Below are positions 22,032-34,358 of a DNA stretch of 64,000 nucleotides, piece after piece. Numbering within the stretch: the stretch's first letter is position 1; the number at the start of each line of letters is the position of its first letter. Source of the stretch: Lamellibrachia columna (Eukaryota; Annelida; Polychaeta; Sabellida; Siboglinidae); assembly GCA_963662155.1 (NCBI GenBank), contig OY759261.1:3164227-3228226 (forward strand), written 5' to 3'. The position numbers and the translations under genes were made by a program. The notes beneath the pieces were generated by a model that was not told where the DNA came from, made no database searches, and saw only the letters and a list, made by a program, of their open reading frames with translations.

Positions 22032-23173
22032 TGTTCATGGTTATATTTTTAATAAATTGCAGGTCCAAGTTAGGTTATTATTTTTTTCGCCAATATTTCA
22101 GATGTGAACAAGTGCATTGAATGTTGCTCAAAAGATTTTTTAAGAATTAGACTAGAACTCCCTCAATTAATTTAGCCCATTGCAGATCAGGTTTGTTGAT
22201 GTTCATATATTATGCATGCACATATAGTTAATAAGTAATACAGCCACCTCACCATTATGGTCACCCTGGAACAGTCCCAAATTATGTCTAAAGTGTAGGA
22301 CATTTACCCCACTAATATGGTCACCTCGCTATTCAGGTCATTTTTATCCAGTCCCAAGTAGTGAGGATCCACTGAACTTTTGTTCAATCATCAAAATGAT
22401 TTACTTTGATTGTAAAATCAAATGACTTACAAAAATTTTGTTAGCCTGATGCCATATAGTATAAAGAGGACATGCAACATTTGCTGATTGGACCTGTTTT
22501 GGCATTCAATGATGCTGTAGTAAAAGAAATTTCATCCAACAAGATTAAACATCATTATTTGCTGTGGGGTAGCAACATTCATGGCAACTTTAAAAACGCA
22601 TACTTTGGCAAAGTCTGGTAACTTTTGAGTGGTCAAGTTGATTGAAAAACGTTAATTATACACGGTGTGATAAAAATGGCGTCTTTATAGTTTGATTGCA
22701 ATTACAAATGTCATTATGTTGGACTCCAGCGATTCAAATTTTTAGTTGATTTTGGAAGAGAGTTTCTAAGGAATGTTGATGTCTGGAAGCAACGTTTTGT
22801 AACACATATTCGTTTACGCAGTTTAAATATAACGACCATTCACATAACACTCTCATTTTACATACCGGTAACACTTTTTTGCTAGTTACTTCAGGAATTA
22901 GTTCTTCAAATACAGTTTCATTTGACTCATGTCATTTCCCAATTTAATAGGATTCATTACCAGCACATATTTGGCATTGATTTGGCCAGTTAAACATGAC
23001 AAGTGAAACAATTAATCAAGGAGGGGCTTTTAATTAAACTTAGCTACTCGTCAGTTTTATGCACAACCTAGTTAGATTAACTGGTATACCGTTTTCAGGA
23101 ATGAGTATCTGACAACAGAAACCTTTATCAAACATGTTCTGTGATATATTTACCACATTCGATGTTGTTTTAG
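22032..23173. other. Intron of gene B, no gene seen
   Basis: A patch at 22245-22370 with repeated 'tatggtcacc' phrases looks like a DNA-transposon remnant. Otherwise nothing is recognised. Confidence 0.5.
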
Positions 23174-23374
23174 ATGCCAGTCATACATGACACAAACCAC
23201 AGTTACATAGTTCTAGAGCTGTGTGACTACAACCTTGATGAATGGCTCAAGCGGGAAGAGGTGAAAGACCTGACTGAAGAAGACTGGAGGATGAAGTCAG
23301 TTCATCTGATTGGAGACTTACTGCGTGGACTTGAACACATGCATGCAAAGGATATGTTGCACAGAGACTTAAAG
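23174..23374 (+). CDS. Kinase-KEN gene B, exon 3 (hinge and catalytic loop)
   Basis: A 201-nt, phase 0-0 exon after 'gttgttttag'. It encodes the hinge 'HSYIVLELCDYNLDEWL', the helix leading to the C-lobe, and the start of the catalytic loop, 'MLHRDLK', which keeps the HRD Asp and the Lys. The ELC hinge followed by a 'NLDEW' segment parallels IRE1 ('ELC...L'). The donor is 'gttggt', slightly off consensus. Reading through meets a stop within about 50 codons, so splicing here is needed for a full kinase. Confidence 0.9.
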
Positions 23375-23562
23375 GTTGGTCTCACCTGTGTTCACGTCTT
23401 GACATTCTCATCCCAACATTGCCTGTGCCACTGCATTACTTCTCATGTTGGAAAACAGCCACTAACTATACTCAAGTTAAACGATGACTATTTATGGTGG
23501 AAGCCTTATAAAAGTACTGCATAAAGTGTGATGTTTATATGAAAATATTGAAGAAACATGAA

Positions 23563-24463
23563 CAGGCCTTGACACTAAGCTGTTGTACCCAGTGGCCTGT
23601 CGGGCCAGTAGATTTTAAAAGTTACTGGCCCCCCAAAAAAGTTACTGGCCCAAATTTTTTTATAAAAAAAAACACATTTTTACGATACATCACATTTCAA
23701 GTCAAGGATGCGAGTTTGGTCATGATTTCTTTTATACCGTTGGTGATTTATTTTTATGCTTTCAGTCAGTATTCCGCATGACAGACAATGTTGCTGTTAG
23801 AAACGTTTGAGAATTAGATGCCCCCTTTTTTACAATCCGTGTCGAGTTACAGCTAGTCAAAATACGATGGGTGAACTGGACCTGACACTGTATATTACTA
23901 TAACTGTTACAGTTGGGTTTTATTTCTTTCGAATATAAACTTCTGGACTGAAGTGCAAAGTTACGGTAAACTTAACTATCTGCGCCCTAGCGTGTCCTGG
24001 AATGTATGTTAGGCACTGTCATGACATCTAGCGGACAGTCCGTGAACAAGTCGGTTTATATGAAATCGGTACGTCGAGGGCGTATCGCGATAGCTGATAC
24101 GTTTTGTGCAGAAAAAAATGCTGCGATATATTGCAGTGCATGAGCTTCACAAAAAGTCTGCACGTCGTTGCTAGTAGCGACGCCATGCGGACTTGTTGTG
24201 AGGCTCGTACATATCAAAACAAGATGGCAACTATATGAAGTGACAACACGAAAGCAGATGAGATGAAGATTGTGTTTAATTGTAGTGCCAGGGTGGATGG
24301 CAAGGACAAGCGATTGAAACAATGACCTGTGGCTGTGACTAATCGTATAAAATTATCTGAAACTATGATGGCTCACTGGGCCAGTAAAATATGAAAACTT
24401 GTGGCCCGAACTGGCTCGGCAGCCTCAAAAATGGTGGCAGGCCAGTGTTAATGTCGAGGCCTG
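23563..24463. mobile_element. 901-bp hAT-like non-autonomous element
   Basis: Termini 'caggccttgacactaa' (left) and the reverse complement of 'gttaatgtcgaggcctg' (right) form imperfect TIRs. The direct repeat 'catgaa' flanks both ends exactly (23557-23562, 24464-24469). The subterminal regions contain inverted 'gggccagt' phrases. No transposase ORF is present. 'caggcctcgacatta' termini are familiar from invertebrate hAT elements; the superfamily assignment is by resemblance. Confidence 0.75.
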
Positions 24464-25178
24464 CATGAACCTGTTTCACTTAAGAGTACAAGAATTCACA
24501 ATGCCATAACAATATTTTGTGTGAAACCAAGACGACAGTGCTGGGATTAAAATATTTAATGACAGTAGTTTTCACTATATATACAAGGCAAGTCAACTGA
24601 CGACAGTTGTGGTACAATATAATAATAATGCATGTATACACAGTGAAACATAAACTGTCCGTAAAGTTAGCAACACTAGAATGTTTGCGAATTGTCCCAG
24701 CATGTGTCCTATTAAACAAAAATATGTATAGATAGCGACACAATTCTAGTTGTCTATACATTATTATGTAACAACATAGTAAACATATTATAAGGTACCT
24801 AAGGTAAGGTATTATAATACCTACATTTACAAACATGTCCTAGAAAAATAGGTGGAATGTCACTGAAAGCGTCATTTCATAAAAGTGCCAAAGTCTTGAA
24901 ACAAGGGGGGACAGTATGGGTGGGAACAAGTAACAATCGATAACTTCCTGAACTATTTTGAACACGCGTGGTTGCTCTAAATTCTTGATCAGAAAGGCGG
25001 AGGCAGTGTTTATTGCCAATTGCAGTAATTGGCTGGTTAAAAGTATAATAAAATAGGGATCTGGTTCTGGTAAACGGAACTGTCTTGATCTCTCACAAAA
25101 CACAGCAGAGGAGCCCCAACTGTTTTATATGTGTTGAATTAAATATGAAATAAACAAAACTGATAAAGCAGCTTGTAT
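24464..25178. other. Intron of gene B, no gene seen
   Basis: AT-rich sequence between two related elements. Minus-strand ORFs here (24480-24836, 24840-25103) show no protein signature. Confidence 0.5.
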
Positions 25179-25998
25179 CAGGCCTCGTCAGTAATGCTGG
25201 CCCGCCCGTTTTTGGGTCTGTTGGGCCAGTTCAGGCCGCCAGTTTTCATGTTATGCTGACCTGCTGGACCACCATGGTTTCAGATTGTTTTTTTCAAATA
25301 GATCACAGGTAATCCTTTCAAATCGTTTCTATTGCCTGTAATTCAGCACCACAATTCAATAAAATCTTCATCTCATCGATCTGACTTTGTGTTATTGCTT
25401 CCTACAGTCGCCATAATATTTTTTTTATTGTTTTGATAAGCATATTCACCAAAAGTCCGCTTGGCGTCGCTACTAGCAACAACATGCAAACTTCCCACCA
25501 GTGGCGCCATATATTGAATGTAATTTAGGTCACTCACGATGTCATCACTGCCACAGCTTACATTTGATGCGCAGATTCTGCACATGGTCATTTCATTTGG
25601 TAAACTTTGTTCCCTTCGACGTACCGATAAACACTGAAGGTTCATGGACTGTCCGATAGGTGTCACAACAATGTAGAGCACTAGGTATTTTCAAGTATGA
25701 CTAGCGACCTGCTGTGGCTTTAACAGCAGCATCTGATTCTCAAACATTTCCAGCAGCAACATTATCTGCCATGTGGAAAACTGCCAGAACGTATAAAAGT
25801 CAATCACCAAGAGTGAAAGAAATAACGACCAAACTTGCATCCTTTAACTTGTAATGGGATGTATTGAGAACATTGTGTGTTTTTAAATAATTGTTTATCC
25901 CCGTAAAATTTTGAGCCAGTATTTTTTTGTAGGGTCAGTAACTTAAAATCTTCTGGCCATCTGGGCCACTGGATGCAAAAGCTTAATATTAAGACCAG
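25179..25998. mobile_element. Second, related hAT-like element (~820 bp)
   Basis: The left end 'caggcctcgtcagtaatg' with 'ctggcccgcc' corresponds to the right end of the 23563-24463 element in inverted sense. The right end, reverse-complemented, 'ctggtcttaatattaagc', corresponds to its left end. The subterminal 'agttactg' and 'ccagtggccc' phrases also match. Termini are more diverged and no clear target-site duplication is seen, so it is older. Confidence 0.6.
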
Positions 25999-26066
25999 AT
26001 TATTAATGTTATTAAAAAAGTTGTACCCATCTTTGATTTATTTGAATAATGAATTTGATGTTGTAG

Positions 26067-26181
26067 CCAGCAAATGTCTTTGTTGTGGAAAAAGCCATTG
26101 GAAAGCTGTGCTTGAAGATTGGAGACTTTGATTTAAGTCGTTCCCTAAATGATAAGAGTACCTATTGGACACGTATTGCAG
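26067..26181 (+). CDS. Kinase-KEN gene B, exon 4 (activation segment, DFD)
   Basis: A 115-nt exon after 'gttgtag', entering in phase 0 and leaving in phase 1. It continues the catalytic loop with 'PANVFV', which has the metal-binding Asn. The metal-binding motif follows as 'GDFDLSR': Asp-Phe-Asp in place of Asp-Phe-Gly. RNase L also has DFD at this site, whereas IRE1 has DFG. The exon ends in the activation loop ('STYWTRIAG'). HRD Asp, Asn and DFx Asp are all present, so nucleotide binding is plausible. Confidence 0.9.
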
Positions 26182-26495
26182 GTGTGTTACTGTTTAATAA
26201 TACTGTTGACATCATTCACACTAGAAGTGTCACATAAAGTTTCTTCTAAAATTTCTGTGTTGTTCAATATGAATAATCGCTTTAGTATCTTGTATTAGTC
26301 ACAAATAGACACTTCAAATAATTATGTTCTAATATATACAATTTTTTATAGATTAAATGTGAAACCCCACTCACACATGTATATAAACAAAGTTAAAAGA
26401 ATATATCCCACATCTTTAAAAGAACATTTGTTGGATGTGCAATGGAAGCACCCCTTGTAACAAGTCCTTATTGTATGTACCTTGCATTTGTACAG
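26182..26495. other. Short intron of gene B
   Basis: AT-rich, with no feature other than the splice sites. Confidence 0.7.
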
Positions 26496-26593
26496 GAACC
26501 AAGTGCTGGCTGCCTAAAGAGGTAATTAGTCAGAGGTATGCTCAAACAGACGCTGAACCATTGATTGGCTACAAATCATATGGTGACGTGCAA
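26496..26593 (+). CDS. Kinase-KEN gene B, exon 5 (P+1 loop / APE region)
   Basis: A 98-nt exon after 'ttgtacag', completing a Gly codon and ending in phase 0 before 'gtgagt'. It encodes 'GTKCWLPKEVI', the equivalent of the IRE1 'GT.GW.APE' segment, with Lys for the second-last APE residue but the Glu kept. 'YKSYGDVQ' follows and is completed by 'VAGMVSFYIMTRG' across the next junction (helix F). Confidence 0.85.
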
Positions 26594-27751
26594 GTGAGTA
26601 CTATTAACATATGTATAGTATCCTTTAAGATGCAAACACTGCTGTTTTTGTTAAGTATTTAGTTTTATTTGAATAATTATGCTAATGTATGATACTGCTT
26701 GTGTTTATGAAATACAAGCAAAGTTGTCTGGCATTGCACTTGAGAAAAGGCAGCCACAGCAAGAACTTCCACTACCAGTCAAGTTTTGGTAGGGCAATAC
26801 CAATAGTAATCATGGATACCACTTCATGCCTCCAAAATCATGTACAGTCAAGCCTAGTTAAAACGCGGTGGTCGGGGTCCACGACTTCGGACCGCGCTAT
26901 ACGCGAGGCATGTTAGGTGTTCTCATATCTACCACCAGGGAGCTACTAAACAGCAGCGATCGCCGCCCGCTGCACCAAGTCCAAGAACACTGTCGAAGCC
27001 ACTATATGCTTGCAGCACTGTCTTATACGGCAATACATAGTTTATAGAGCTTATTAAACGAGTCAACTTGCATCAACATGCATTATTTTAAAACATCACA
27101 CCCTGTTGAATTTTTAACTGAATAAAATACATGTATATATACCACTATGACATAGATCTGCTACGATGATGATGTACTGGACCAATAAGCCTACAAATCG
27201 AAAATAATAACCTGGATCTGAGCAGCCAAAAATTATTTGACACACGTAGTATGTAAGCTGGTAAAACATAGAAAACGACAATAGGTAGAATTTAATAATT
27301 GTTCCACTTCATCTTTCAACCAGTCTCGACCAAAGCATAAATTCTTATGACGCAACACTTAACATCGATTTATTGTTTCATATGCTGATGCCGAATTCGT
27401 ATTTTCGCGCACCGGTAGCGCCTTGCGTTAGGCATTTGGTGTGTTGGTTTCATGTCGCAAAAACGATTAGATTTACAATGCAATGAATGCATGCAATTTC
27501 ACCCCAGTGATATATTGGTATTGCATACTAAATTGCATTTAAGACTTTATCTGATTCACAAATACAAGGCGTATTTGTGAATCTCGATTGCAATTTACAA
27601 ACCGCCAAAGCGAAGCCAGCGACAGCGAATGATGTAGGCGGCAGCGCAAAACAAACAACACATTGACATTCAGTCATTGACGTTGTTCATGTAAAGTTTT
27701 TTTGAGAATTGTCAAAGCAATTCTAAGCAGGCCCATTTGGCATTTTAACAA
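26594..27751. other. Start of 12.5-kb intron, no gene
   Basis: A patch at 26846-26915 ('cagtcaagcctagtt', 'cggaccgcgctatacgcgag') looks like a DNA-transposon terminus, but I find no partner end. A hairpin at 27553-27583 is listed separately. Nothing else is recognised. Confidence 0.5.
27553..27583. repeat. Perfect 13-bp hairpin
   Basis: 'gattcacaaatac', 'aaggc', 'gtatttgtgaatc' is an exact inverted repeat with a 5-base loop. Outside it, 'aaattgca' and 'tgcaattt' also pair. Confidence 0.8.
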
Positions 27752-30290
27752 GAATTTAACAAGATTGCCATCCCAAACAACAAGTTCCAGATGGCAAGTG
27801 GACAAGGAAGCCATTGGCTTATCGAGAGTCCAACAATTTTCTCATCTATATGGAGCCCGCCCTTATCAAATATCTGTCAATTCTATTTTTAAACATATTC
27901 ACACTACTAGCATTAACACAATCATTTGGCAGTTTGTTCCATTCATTTTTCACCCTCTGTGAGAAAGAGTACTTTCTCATGGTCAACCTACACTGCTCCT
28001 TAACTAATGCTGCTTTGTGTCCTCTGATTCTACTGCCTTCTTTAAGTTTGAAGAACATATTCCTATCAACATCCTCATAACCGTTCACTATTTTAAACAC
28101 TTCTATTTGGTCTCCTCTTAGTCTCCTGGTCTCTAGTGTTGTCAAACCACATTGTAATAAGCGACTTTCGTAACTAAGTTCTCTCAATTCTGGAATCATT
28201 TTAGTTGCTCTTCGTTGTATTCTTTCTAGCTTGTCTATGTCCTTTTTATGATACGGCCTCCATGCTTAAATACAATATTCCAAATGTGGTCTAACTATTG
28301 CTTTGTACAGGGGTACAATTAGCTGTTTCTCCTTATGCATGATAGTTCTCCTAATTAGCCCTAGAATTTGATTTCCTTTCGAAGCAGCAATCCCACATTG
28401 CTCTGAAACTTTCATGTCAGCACTAAATGTTACTCCTAAGTCCTTTTCTTGTGTGGTTCTACCTAGTACAGCATCCCCCATTTTATATTCTCCGTCCATG
28501 TTTCCATGTCCTATGTGTATACATTTACACTTCCCAAAATTGAATAACATTTGCCATTTTTCTGACCATTTAACTAATTTATCTAGATCATCCTGTAAAC
28601 TTTGTTTATCTGTATCATTTGTAACCTTTCTGAATACTTTTGTGTCATCTGCAAATTTGAGCACTTTGCTAGATATGTCATCTTCTAAATCATTTATATA
28701 TATTAAAAACAGTATAGGGCCTAATACTGATCCCTGTGGTACCCCACTCAAAACCGATGTCCAGTTTGAAATTTCACCATCTACTATTACTCTCTGTCTT
28801 CTGTGTGTAAGCCACTTTTCTATCCAGTTGATTACATCATTACCTATGCCATGGGTTTTTAGTTTAAGTAACAATCTTTGGTGTGGCACTTTATCGAAAG
28901 CTTTCTGAAAATCTAAGTAGACAACATCCACTGGTGACCCGTCATCTAGCCACTTTGTAATTTCTTCCAAAAAACATAAGAGATTGTTTAGACATGACCT
29001 TGCTTTTAGGAACCCATGTTGAGATGTTTTTATTAAATTATGTTTTATAAGGAATTCCACCATGTGGTCTATCGTTAATGTTTCGAGTAATTTACATACA
29101 ACTGATGTTAAACTCACTGGTCTGTAATTTTCTGGCTTGTTCCTCGATCCCTTCTCAAATAGTGGCGTAATGTTTGCTTCTTTCCATTCTGAAGGAACTA
29201 TTCCTTCTTCTAGTGACAAGTTAAACAATTTTGCAAGTGGTGTACTAATTTGCTCAACAATTTCCTTAAGCAGTTTTGGTGGTATCCCATCAACTCCGGG
29301 TGATTTATTATCTTTCATCTTCTTAATTTTGTTTGCTATCATTACAGGAGTTACAAATAACTGCCCTAAATGTTCTGATTTATTGCCCTCAAATTTAGTA
29401 AATGGAACTGGAAGTGAGCTGATATCTTCTGTGGTAAAAACTGAGCTGAAATATTTATTCAGGACTGCTGCCATTTGAAACCCGTCTGAAATTGTTTCCC
29501 CTGTTGTTTTCCAGTGGTCCGACCTTATCTCGAACTTTCTGTTTACTCCTTACATAAGCATAGAAACTCTTGCTGTCATTTTTTATATTACCTGCCAATT
29601 TTTTTTCAAAGGTTTCAGATTTTCTAATTTCAGTTGTAGCTAGGTTAAGTGCCTCTGTAATTTGCATAGTCTTCATCCTTTTTGGTATGCCTATAAACCC
29701 TCCACATAGTTTGCTTAAACACTATTTTTCTAATAGCTTCTTTTGACAAGTGTTTCTTTCTAGACCGTTTTCCTTGTTTTTTCAAGGGAACACATTTATC
29801 GATGATACTCTCAATTTCATATTTTAGAATATTCCAACATTCAATTGCAGTCTTATTCATCAGCATGTTATTCCAATCTAGCTTTGCTATGTATTTTTTC
29901 ATATCTTTATCGTTACCTTTTAGGAAGTTTCTCCTATACGGTTTTTTTATTTTTACTTTCTGATTTTACATTGATGTCAAAATGTATTTGATTGTGGTCA
30001 CTGTTACCCAATGGTTCATGTATTTTACATTGTCCACTAATTCTTTTTGTGATGATAAAACTATATCTAATACATTTTCTCCCCTGGTTGGTTCTAGCAC
30101 ATGCTGAGTAAGGAAGCTATCCTGAATTAAAAATAGAAATTGTTGGTCCTCACCCCATGTACTCTCTAGAGATTTCCATTGTATGTGTCCATGGTTAAAA
30201 TCTCCCATTATGATACATTCCCCTTTACTAACTTCCTTTATAGCATTTTGTATTTTTGTGTTATCCTCTGTTATCTATCTTTTTGTGTTA
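27752..30290 (-). mobile_element. CR1-type LINE of a second subfamily
   Basis: Minus orientation, from the endonuclease C-terminal half (about 30290) to a 3' end in 'tttaacaagattgccatcc'. It is 5'-truncated. The protein is clearly diverged from the LINEs at 20.5 and 46.3 kb ('SKVLKFADDTKVFRKVTND' against 'SNVLKFADDTKLFRKVNTD'), so it is a separate lineage with the same 3' tail. Confidence 0.92.
27846..29474 (-). pseudogene. CR1 ORF2 reverse transcriptase, one nonsense codon
   Basis: A single minus-strand frame runs 29474 to 27846, broken only by a TAA at 28266-28268 in the 'HLEYCI' block, where relatives have Gln. Motifs: 'ITPLFEKGSRNKPENYRPVS', 'VYLDFQKAFDKVPHQRLLLK', 'VPQGSVLGPILFLIYINDLE', catalytic 'KFADDTKVF', and the C-terminal 'IPELRELSYESRLLQCGLTT' domain. 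Upstream, 29455-29902 (linker) and 29966-30208 (endonuclease end, 'MGDFNHGHIQW') are separated by frameshifts. Confidence 0.93.
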
Positions 30291-30506
30291 TCCTCTTCAT
30301 TTCCCCCTGGTGGCAGAAAATTGGGGCCCACATCCGACCGTCTTATATCCAAATCCGCATAATAATGGGGCGCACAATAACGAGGCGAGACTGTACCACC
30401 CCTGGTTTCAAGAAGCATTCATACCATATCAATCAAACAATCAAAAGCGTTTATTCAAACAGATCAACAAATTAGTTGTACAAATTAAGTATACAAAGAA
30501 TATTTA
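30291..30506. other. Short unique stretch between LINEs
   Basis: Contains a somewhat GC-richer segment (30300-30420) with no recognised coding or repeat signature. Confidence 0.5.
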
Positions 30507-30900
30507 ACAAGATTTAACAAGATTGCCATCCAAGGCAAAGGCCCAGATGGCAAGTGGACAAGGAAGCCATTGGCTTATTGAGAGTCCAACATTTTTCATC
30601 TACGTGTAACCCACCCTCTTGAGATATGTGTCAACCTTGTTTTTAAACATATTCACGCTGCTAGCAGCCACACAATCTTTAGATAACTTGTTCCATTCAT
30701 TGATTGTCCTCTGTGAGAAAGAGTACTTCCTAATATCCAATCGACAGTGATCCTTTACTAATGTTATCTCATGTCTTCTAGTTCTATTATCTTTCTTGAG
30801 TAAGAAAAAAATATTGCTATCAATATTTTCATATCCATTCAATATCTTAAAAACTTCACTTTGATCTCCTCTTAACCGCCTTGTCTCTAAGGTTGTTAAC
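30507..30900 (-). mobile_element. CR1 LINE 3'-end fragment
   Basis: Starts with two 'atttaacaag' tail repeats and covers only the C-terminal domain ('SVNMFKNKVDTYLKRVGYT' at 30600-30660, reading leftward). 5'-truncated near 30900 in 'ggttgttaac'. Confidence 0.9.
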
Positions 30901-31419
30901 CATTTCAGTACTACAGCCCTGATCTGCTGTGACCACTGAATACTGCATTCCAAGTGAATATGCAAGAAAATCGACTGCATCACTTCAAATCAAGATTTCA
31001 GCAACAAAAATGCATTTTATGAATATTATATATATTCTGAAAGTATGATAATCGTTGAGTAAAATAAGCCATATCATTTTACATTTCGTCTTCATGGTAA
31101 CCAGCAATCCAAGATGGCTGCCACGATTTCAATGGTTTTGCAGTTGCTGAATGCAGTTGTATGCCAATGTATATATTTAATGTAAACTACTCATGTTGAT
31201 CATGCTACAGGAGTGTACTATGATATAAAATACAATATAAAGTACATTTTGTGGAGTATGAGAAAGTTAAAAACAAGTTATTTATCTGTATTTTAAACAT
31301 ATATGACAGAAGTGTTCATTTGTATATTTGCTAACACATTCATTGCTACTGGACCGATTCCAATCAAACTTTGCATGTTGACGGATTCACAGACACTTTT
31401 TCTTCTAACAAAAATGAAA
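30901..31419. other. Intron, no gene seen
   Basis: AT-rich; only 'aagatggctgccacg' at 31110 stands out. No recognised feature. Confidence 0.5.
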
Positions 31420-31983
31420 CTACGCATCATCCAGCATTGATAGTACAGTGTGCAGCTCATCCTCAGCGTTTACACCGTCACATTCATCATCACTGACGTC
31501 CGAGTATCCATCGAAAATACTCCCGCTGTCAGTATCCGTTTTGCCTCCGGCTCGGTCGCTAAGTTTGCCAACATCACTGTTGTTTCCACGGGCAACTGAA
31601 TCAGCTTTGAGCCCCTGTAACTAATATATATATACAGCTGTATATATATATAACAGGGTATGCAACTAGGAATGACCCCACTCACCTTTCAACATCCGTA
31701 TCTCGGCGTTGCGATGCGTAATCCGAATACTACGACCATACACAAATGTCCCAATGAATAAACTTTCACTATACCTACTTGTCATTAAAAACATATATGG
31801 ATTTCTTATGAAAAGAGGTATGTTAACGACTGTATGCACAGAAAGCACATGAAAACGAATACGATGGTTGTTTTGATCGTCAACATCTGACAAAGATTCG
31901 TCGTTAAAACTATCAAATAATCCGTCCAAAACATAAGGCGATAAATCATCAGTTGAAGTAATGCCGTCCGCCATTGCGGCCAT
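31420..31983 (-). CDS. Hypothetical minus-strand gene fragment, acidic
   Basis: An ORF starts at 31983 with a plausible ATG ('MAAMADGITSTDDLSPYVLD', then 'FNDESLSDVDDQN'). Downstream, after an 'ttacag' at about 31617, another open frame runs to TAG at 31420-31422 and is strongly acidic ('DSGSIFDGYSDVSDDECDG', ending 'LSMLDDA'). The two could be exons of one small protein, but the joining donor is not clear and a (TA)n lies between. Acidic, Ser/Asp-rich N-termini of this kind occur in DDE transposases such as piggyBac, but there is no transposase body here. Confidence 0.3.
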
Positions 31984-31997
31984 ACCAGATTTTGATG

Positions 31998-32735
31998 AGG
32001 CCTAAATGAGGCCTAACTATCGCTTTATACAGAGGTATAATTACCTTTTTATCCTTGTAGGTTATATTTCTTCTAATCAACTTGAGAATTTGATCTCCTT
32101 TGATTTGGTCTCCATGCTTGTATACAGTATTCTAAATGAGGTCTAACTATTGCTTTATAAAGAGGTATAATTAACTTTTTTCCCTTGTATGTTATGTTTC
32201 TTCTAATCAATCCAAGAATTTGATTATCCTTTGAACCTGCAATATCACACTGCTCTGAAACTTTCCTATCAGCCCTTATTGTAACTTCTAAGTCCTTTTC
32301 TTTTATAGTAGTACCTAGAACAGTATCTCCCATTTTATAGTTTACATCCAAGTTCCCGTGTCCTGTATGTAGGCATTTACATTTCCCAAAATTGAATAAC
32401 GTCTGCCATTTCTCAGACCATTTCACTAATTTATTTAGATTGTTTTGTAAATATTGTTTATCACCATCAGTGTTAACCTTTCTAAACACTTTTGTGTCAT
32501 CTGCAAATTTCAGTACGTTGCTTGTTTTATTATCATCCAAGTCATTGATATATATATATTAAGAATAATAAAGGTCCCAATACTGATCCTTGTGGTACCC
32601 CACTCAAAACTGATTTCCAGTTTGAAACCTCCCCATCTACTACAACATGCTGTCTCGTGTCAGTCAGCCATTGTTCTATCCAGTCGATTATGCCATCCCC
32701 GATACCATGGGCTTTTAATTTAAGTAGTAATCAGT
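31998..32735 (-). mobile_element. CR1 LINE fragments, RT thumb region
   Basis: Two overlapping pieces: 31998-32100 repeats the 'gaggcctaactatcgctt' stretch seen again at 32136, then 32101-32735 covers the RT palm and thumb ('KFADDTKVFRKVNTDGDKQY', ORF 32073-32540) up to 'gggcttttaatttaag'. Closely related to the copy at 7.5-8.1 kb, with a shorter TA run. Confidence 0.88.
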
Positions 32736-32846
32736 TGTGTGGTCACATTGCTGTGCTTTGTGCATATTTATACAATGCAAATTTGTAGGATACGTATTTC
32801 CCCATATTTCCACACAATACAATAAATATGGCATAAACTATAGCAG

Positions 32847-33262
32847 TCAAGTACTTTGCTGCATCTGATATGATATGATACCAACACTTATTGATAGTTT
32901 AGACTTTACTCGACTGATGTGGTCTTTCCAGTTTAATAATTCATCGATAAGCATGCCTAGAAATTTTTTAACTCGTACTTTTAATATCTGTGTATTTTTT
33001 ATCTTGATATTTATATCAGACAATAACATGTAATTGGTTTTGGCCAAATTTAGAGACAATTTGTTGATTGAGAACCACAATTGCAATTTATATAGTTCGT
33101 TGCATAAAATATTTTCATGCTGTTTTATATCATTGGCTGAACAGAAGATGTTCATGTCAGCAGCAAATAAGATCAATTTGACCAGTTTAGAGACATTACA
33201 CATGTCATTGATGTACATAATAAACAGACTCGGACCATTGACCCTATTGACCCTTGTTATTC
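32847..33262 (-). pseudogene. L2/CR1-group LINE RT fragment, different family
   Basis: A 123-codon minus-strand ORF has RT palm-to-thumb features: 'MYINDMCNVSKLVKLILFAA', then 'LYKLQLWFSINKLSLNLAKT', 'NYMLL' and 'VKFLGMLIDELLNWKDHI'. The layout matches L2-like LINEs rather than the CR1 copies nearby. The catalytic FADD motif reads FAAD (Ala for the first Asp), so it is inactive. Confidence 0.8.
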
Positions 33263-34117
33263 TTTGTACAACAATCCAAACTTAATATGGTGGAACATTA
33301 GTGGACTATATTAAATATGGAGTAAGTGTTGGTCAATCTTATCAGTTTTAACTACAGTTGTCGTTTATTTGCCACTATACTACTATAAATGAGTAAATGT
33401 ATTATGTAATCAATAAGTTATAATAGCCTTTGGGCTTGGAGATTGACAACTTCTAAATCACTAACCTCGAAAACGAATTACTCCAGAGTTTCTTTAACAT
33501 TGATCACGATATTAGTTATATTTCCTTCAGCTACCACGTACAATTAATAAATATAGTATTACACCGGCTAGCAATAACAATTCACCCCGTATCAGTGGGG
33601 GTGGTCCTGCCAGAACATTTTCATCAATGACATATCATAGATTAAATGTAATACAACAATTATACAAGTACCGGTATGTGGAATAATCCATTGGGTTATT
33701 TAAGAACCAATGTGATTACTGAGCCAATCCTTACTTCTTTGGCTAGATGATAACTGGGAGGTGGGTGGGTGAAATTCGATGTTTACCAACATTGATTTAG
33801 CCAGCACCCAGGTGATTTGACGACCAAAAGTATAACCAGTGCATGAGATCATGTTACGCCCTGTCATATAGAACCCTCATGCATATGTATTATTCCGCAT
33901 AAAATTTGTTATGCACCTTGGCATATATATCCCGTTTTGTGAATAAACTCCTGTAATGTTAGACGTGAATTGCTAAAGCCTTCATCAGGAATTCTGTGAC
34001 AGCTAGTTCTTCCTCTGCTTGCCAGTTGTCTTGGCAAGCAGGCCATCCCATAGGCTGCCGATGGCAGGCGAAACGTTGAGTAAGTAATCAAAATAGTTGT
34101 GGTTCAAGAAAATCGTA

Positions 34118-34154
<37 letters not shown>

Positions 34155-34358
34155 AACTTGATGAACATTTTTACGAATGAAACTTATTGAATCGATTCTA
34201 AAATGTTATCGTGGCCACAAATGTTGCGTAATGTGTGCTGTCCCAGTTGCATTAATGTGCGACGCACAACAAAAGCTGAGCAATGTATGCCTAACATTAT
34301 ATTGTGCAATTTTTTTATACTTTTGTTACCATAAATAGCAAAAATTATAGTAATCAAT
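33263..34358. other. Intron; possible retroelement tail at 33.9-34.15 kb
   Basis: 33909-34091 (minus) encodes 'RIPDEGFSNSRLTLQEFI' near a 'ggcgaaacgtt' phrase. The combination 'gatgaaggc ... cgaaacgtt' is frequent in tails of Penelope-like and other retroelements. A (TA)n run follows at 34124-34152. The rest is unremarkable. Confidence 0.35.

Noticed and set aside
26846..26915. Terminus of a pogo/Tigger-like transposon
   Set aside because: The sequence resembles such ends but I could not find a second terminus or target-site duplication, so it is mentioned only within the intron entry.
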